Part shown: positions 61,329 to 64,000 of the stretch, piece by piece
Layout of the letters: each line of letters starts with the position of its first letter
How positions within the stretch are numbered: the first letter of the stretch is position 1
Assembly (NCBI RefSeq): GCF_947498095.1
Contig: NZ_CANMJE010000013.1
Span: 1 to 64,000 of the forward strand
From: an uncultured Shimia sp.
GTDB taxonomy: Bacteria; Pseudomonadota; Alphaproteobacteria; Rhodobacterales; Rhodobacteraceae
Length of the DNA: 64,000 nt
Reading direction: 5' to 3'
Translations under genes and position numbers: made by a program
Notes under the pieces: model-generated
What the model was told of the DNA's origin: nothing
The model's input: the letters and a program-made list of their open reading frames with translations, nothing else
Database searches by the model: none

Positions 61329-62570
61329 TTACGGTGGGTTTAGCGGCGAAAGGTCAGACAGCGTCGTTGCCTTCAATCGACGATCCCGGTCTTCCTGAAA
61401 AGTCGCAGAAAGCGCCGCCCAGCCATCCGACGCCTCATGCGCCTCTCGGAAAAATGAAGCGCCGACCATGGCCAAGGCCCCTTCGAGATCGCGCCCAATC
61501 TGACCGGGGCATTTAGCGGACCAAAGGGCAAGGGCGCGATACACTTTGGAAAGATCGTGGCTACCGATTGCACGCTGGACTTGTTTGGCGGCGTAAGCCT
61601 CGCTGTTCTCCCAAATCAACCGATTCTTTCTCAATCGACGCTTGATAGGTGGCACCAAGTATCGAGTGACAGCGAACAAAGCCAAAAGCACTGCCACAAC
61701 GACGCCAGTTAGACCAATCACTTGGCGGCGGCTAAAAGCAGGGTCTTGCGACGGCGGAGGCGCGTCAACGCTGAACGTATACCCCTCCAATGTCGCGACT
61801 TCGACGCTCTCGGTTTTAGTGTTGTACCACTCCAACGACACCTCTGGCAGCTCTAGGGTGCCTCCGTACTGCGCTACATATGTAACGGTTTCCTGTCGGC
61901 TACCCGAGAGAACACCCCGGTCCTCGGCTTCATTGACGACCGGATCTTTGGTGTAAGCACGTGCTGCCTCGCCAGTCATCTCTGGGGTCAGCAGCGGGAT
62001 GAAAAGGGCAGAGGTACCGCTGATTTTGGCGGATACAGTGCGCGTCACCGCATCCCCTTGTTTCAAAGGACTTTCTGCGCCTTCTAGTTCTTGGGAAAGT
62101 GAAAAACCCTCAGCCAAAATCAGCGGGTTCAATCCCTTGGCAGCATCAGGCACCTCCGCAGTAAACACGATAGGTTCCAGCGCCATCTCGACCGTTACAG
62201 GCGAAAGGCTGTCCGGAGCAGCATAGGTGATCCCGACAGGTTGAGGGGGCAAAGAGAAGGCACCGGGGATCATTGGGTAGAGGCGATAGGCTCGGCTGAC
62301 CCCGGACCAGGTTTCTCCGTTAACGCGCTCACTGACCGGAGAAGACGCGCGCGACGGCAGTCGCACAATCACATTTGGCATCTCAAGTGAGGGAAAGCGG
62401 GGCGGCTCAGGCATCCATGTCGGCACAAGTACGGTAATGCGCAAGACCAAAGGTTGTCCAACGGTGGCAGTCTCAGCCGAAAGTTCAGTCTTAACCATAA
62501 CCTCAGGGCTTTGGGCCAGTACTGGACCCGACAGAAAAAGCGTTATGAAGATCAGAACCCAGCGCATCAC
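61329..62570 (-). CDS. BatD-like protein of aerotolerance operon
   Basis: A 413-aa protein. Signal peptide (IFITLFLSGPVLAQ), beta-rich periplasmic part with SAETATVGQPLVLRITVLV and LSGSRQETVTYVAQYGGTLE-type segments, one membrane helix about 285-308 (VIGLTGVVVAVLLALFAVTR), then a basic cytoplasmic tail. This is the BatD (oxygen tolerance) plan, somewhat shorter than BatD of Bacteroidetes. Overlaps the stop of the upstream BatB/C-type gene by ATGA. Bat proteins work with MoxR ATPases in stress tolerance; the detailed role is not settled. Confidence 0.78.
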   Translation of the reverse strand: MMRWVLIFITLFLSGPVLAQSPEVMVKTELSAETATVGQPLVLRITVLVPTWMPEPPRFPSLEMPNVIVRLPSRASSPVSERVNGETWSGVSRAYRLYPMIPGAFSLPPQPVGITYAAPDSLSPVTVEMALEPIVFTAEVPDAAKGLNPLILAEGFSLSQELEGAESPLKQGDAVTRTVSAKISGTSALFIPLLTPEMTGEAARAYTKDPVVNEAEDRGVLSGSRQETVTYVAQYGGTLELPEVSLEWYNTKTESVEVATLEGYTFSVDAPPPSQDPAFSRRQVIGLTGVVVAVLLALFAVTRYLVPPIKRRLRKNRLIWENSEAYAAKQVQRAIGSHDLSKVYRALALWSAKCPGQIGRDLEGALAMVGASFFREAHEASDGWAALSATFQEDRDRRLKATTLSDLSPLNPP

Positions 62571-64000
62571 TCTTGTACCCCGGTTGCATTCTCCTGAAGG
62601 AAGCGTTGCCGTAGGAAATCACCCATGTCTGTATCCACAGAACGCATCCATTGTTCTGTGGTTTGCATGGTCGGCAAGGCGTCTTCCTGCTCTTCAAAAT
62701 CGGTATCTGTATCCGCCCCGCGCTGCGCCTCATTGTCGAACACCACGTCGTCAGCCCCAATACCTGCCTCTTCTCCGGTGTCGCTTTCTTCGCGAGCGGT
62801 TTCGACATACTCGAGGATGACGCGGGTTAAAGAAAGGTTCCATTCCGCATCTTCAAAGTTTGGGTCTAGCGCAATAGCACGTTCATAGGCTGCGATGGCC
62901 GGGCGATATTCACGGTTGCGAGTGCGTGCCAATCCCTCGGCGAAAGCCGCCTCAGCAGTATCAATGCGCGAGAAGAAGTCGGCAGCCTCGGCATATTGGC
63001 CTGACTTGAAAAGCGTGTATCCGCGCCACGTGGTGTCCTGAAACAGCAGTGCCGCCCGGGCATACTCCTTGTCCCTCACCGCAATCATGCCTTGCTGATC
63101 CGGTGTGAAAAACCAGTCGACAACGTCTGCTCGTGCACCACTTGGCAGCACCGATCCACTTACCAAAAACAGCGCAAGCGCCCAACGCATCGTCCAGCCC
63201 CTTCGGAACCACATCAATAAAAGCGGGAGTGCTAACCACGCCAACATCCAGCCTCGATCATCCCAATCCAACCGTTCGTCGCCAAGCAATGCTGCACGGT
63301 AGGCCGAGGCTGCTTCGCGGTTGATAGCCTTGAGGTCGCTATCATCGGCGCTGAGTTGAATGACAGCACTCGATGACAGCGTGTCGAGTGCCCCGCGTGG
63401 ACTGCCTTCCGGTGCGGCCAAAAGGAAGATCACAGGGAGGTCTTCGTCTGAGTCTTCTGCCGCTGCAAAGGCGACGGCATCGGCCTCACTCAAATTATCC
63501 AGAACGAACAAAATGGCACCCGGGGTCTGAGATTTCGCCAGTTCCGCGCGGGCCATTTCCAGCGCCTTTGTTGCGTCCTCGCCTTGAACTGGCATGACTG
63601 CGGGGCTTAACGCTTCAAGCATGGCGCGCAGGATATTGGGATCTTCGGTCAGTGGGGCGACCCGATGCGCAGTCCCGCCATAAGCAATCAACGCAGTCCG
63701 AGCACCAGCGCGTTTTTCCACGAGGTCGAGGATCTTGAACCGCGCCCGCTCAAGCCGACTGGGTTGCAGGTCCGGCGCTTCCATGGATCGACTGACCTCG
63801 AGCACGACGACCATTGGTGCCGTTTGGCTGAGGAGCGGGTTCGGCACACGGTTCCAGGTTGGCCCCGAAGCCGCCAGCACCATCAAACCAAGAAACAACG
63901 CGACGCCATCAATGGGACCAAAACGGCGTGTTCCGGTTTTGCCGACAGTCAGTGCTTTGGCCAGATGCGGAGCGATACTTTCGGGAAGAACTTCGGCGGT
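62567..64000 (-). CDS. BatB/BatC-type VWA + TPR protein (partial, runs off window)
   Basis: At least 478 residues; the frame stays open to the last base, so the start is outside. After a membrane helix (ALFLGLMVLAASGPTW) comes a von Willebrand A domain with a MIDAS-like VLEVSRSMEAPD (D-x-S-x-S replaced by E-x-S-x-S) and FVLDNLSEADA. A second helix (MLAWLALPLLLMWF) and a third region are followed by TPR repeats (ALLFQDTTWRGYTLFKSGQY, RPAIAAYERAIALDPNFEDA) and an acidic C-terminus. This fuses BatB-like and BatC-like parts. Coupled to the BatD-like gene. Confidence 0.82.
   Translation of the reverse strand, partial: TAEVLPESIAPHLAKALTVGKTGTRRFGPIDGVALFLGLMVLAASGPTWNRVPNPLLSQTAPMVVVLEVSRSMEAPDLQPSRLERARFKILDLVEKRAGARTALIAYGGTAHRVAPLTEDPNILRAMLEALSPAVMPVQGEDATKALEMARAELAKSQTPGAILFVLDNLSEADAVAFAAAEDSDEDLPVIFLLAAPEGSPRGALDTLSSSAVIQLSADDSDLKAINREAASAYRAALLGDERLDWDDRGWMLAWLALPLLLMWFRRGWTMRWALALFLVSGSVLPSGARADVVDWFFTPDQQGMIAVRDKEYARAALLFQDTTWRGYTLFKSGQYAEAADFFSRIDTAEAAFAEGLARTRNREYRPAIAAYERAIALDPNFEDAEWNLSLTRVILEYVETAREESDTGEEAGIGADDVVFDNEAQRGADTDTDFEEQEDALPTMQTTEQWMRSVDTDMGDFLRQRFLQENATGVQE

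Noticed and set aside
1-64000. CRISPR array or prophage
   Set aside because: No evenly spaced short direct repeats and no structural or lysis phage genes were seen; the recombinases belong to small elements.

Overview
The window looks like chromosome from a roseobacter-group alphaproteobacterium (Rhodobacterales). This rests on the gene content: an smo-type sorbitol/mannitol ABC operon of the kind known from Rhodobacter, DUF3726, a BatBD-type aerotolerance operon and many AraC regulators with an Arabinose_bd domain. No species is assigned; no marker gene or search was available.

The window has two halves that meet at a tRNA-Gln(TTG) gene (30689-30763, minus strand). The left half (1-30.7 kb) is accessory DNA. 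It holds short genes with long, repeat-filled gaps, two complete and one partial copy of a small tyrosine-recombinase element (ends at 114; 6899-8935; 20981-23015), and two larger elements (11662-16980 and 27950-30705), each encoding a protein with the three catalytic motifs of superfamily-A polymerases. These two proteins resemble the TV-Pol family of mobile-element polymerases. The larger elements have long terminal inverted repeats. Each repeat is built around a module whose centre is a 17-bp copy of the tRNA-Gln 3' end including the encoded CCA. A solo module lies at 2844-3414. In the second element the right repeat runs directly out of the real tRNA-Gln gene. This polymerase/long-inverted-repeat/tRNA-end system is the most unusual thing in the window. 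Between the elements are two class III adenylate cyclases, a thiol oxidoreductase, a DUF3179-type membrane protein, a wHTH-hydrolase fusion, and an AraC + DUF1254/DUF1214 cluster whose second gene is broken.

The right half (31-64 kb) is ordinary, dense and operon-like. It runs: acyl-CoA dehydrogenase; a LysR-controlled operon (aldehyde dehydrogenase, M19 dipeptidase-like protein with altered metal site, unknown 562-aa protein, DUF3726); a LacI-controlled polyol operon (binding protein, two permeases, ATPase, sorbitol dehydrogenase, mannitol 2-dehydrogenase, fructokinase) that would import sorbitol/mannitol, oxidise them to fructose and phosphorylate it; a second, intact AraC + DUF1254/DUF1214 cluster with the same putative operator as the first; an RND efflux pump; four paralogous tiny secreted proteins rich in Asp/Arg with two Cys and shared leaders; a DUF502 protein; an AraC regulator with a small beta-barrel protein; and a BatD-BatB/C operon running off the end.

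Interspersed intergenic repeats (GGTCCGCTTT/ATTCGCTGC type) occur throughout 1-31 kb and I saw none after the tRNA, which supports the tRNA gene as an island boundary.
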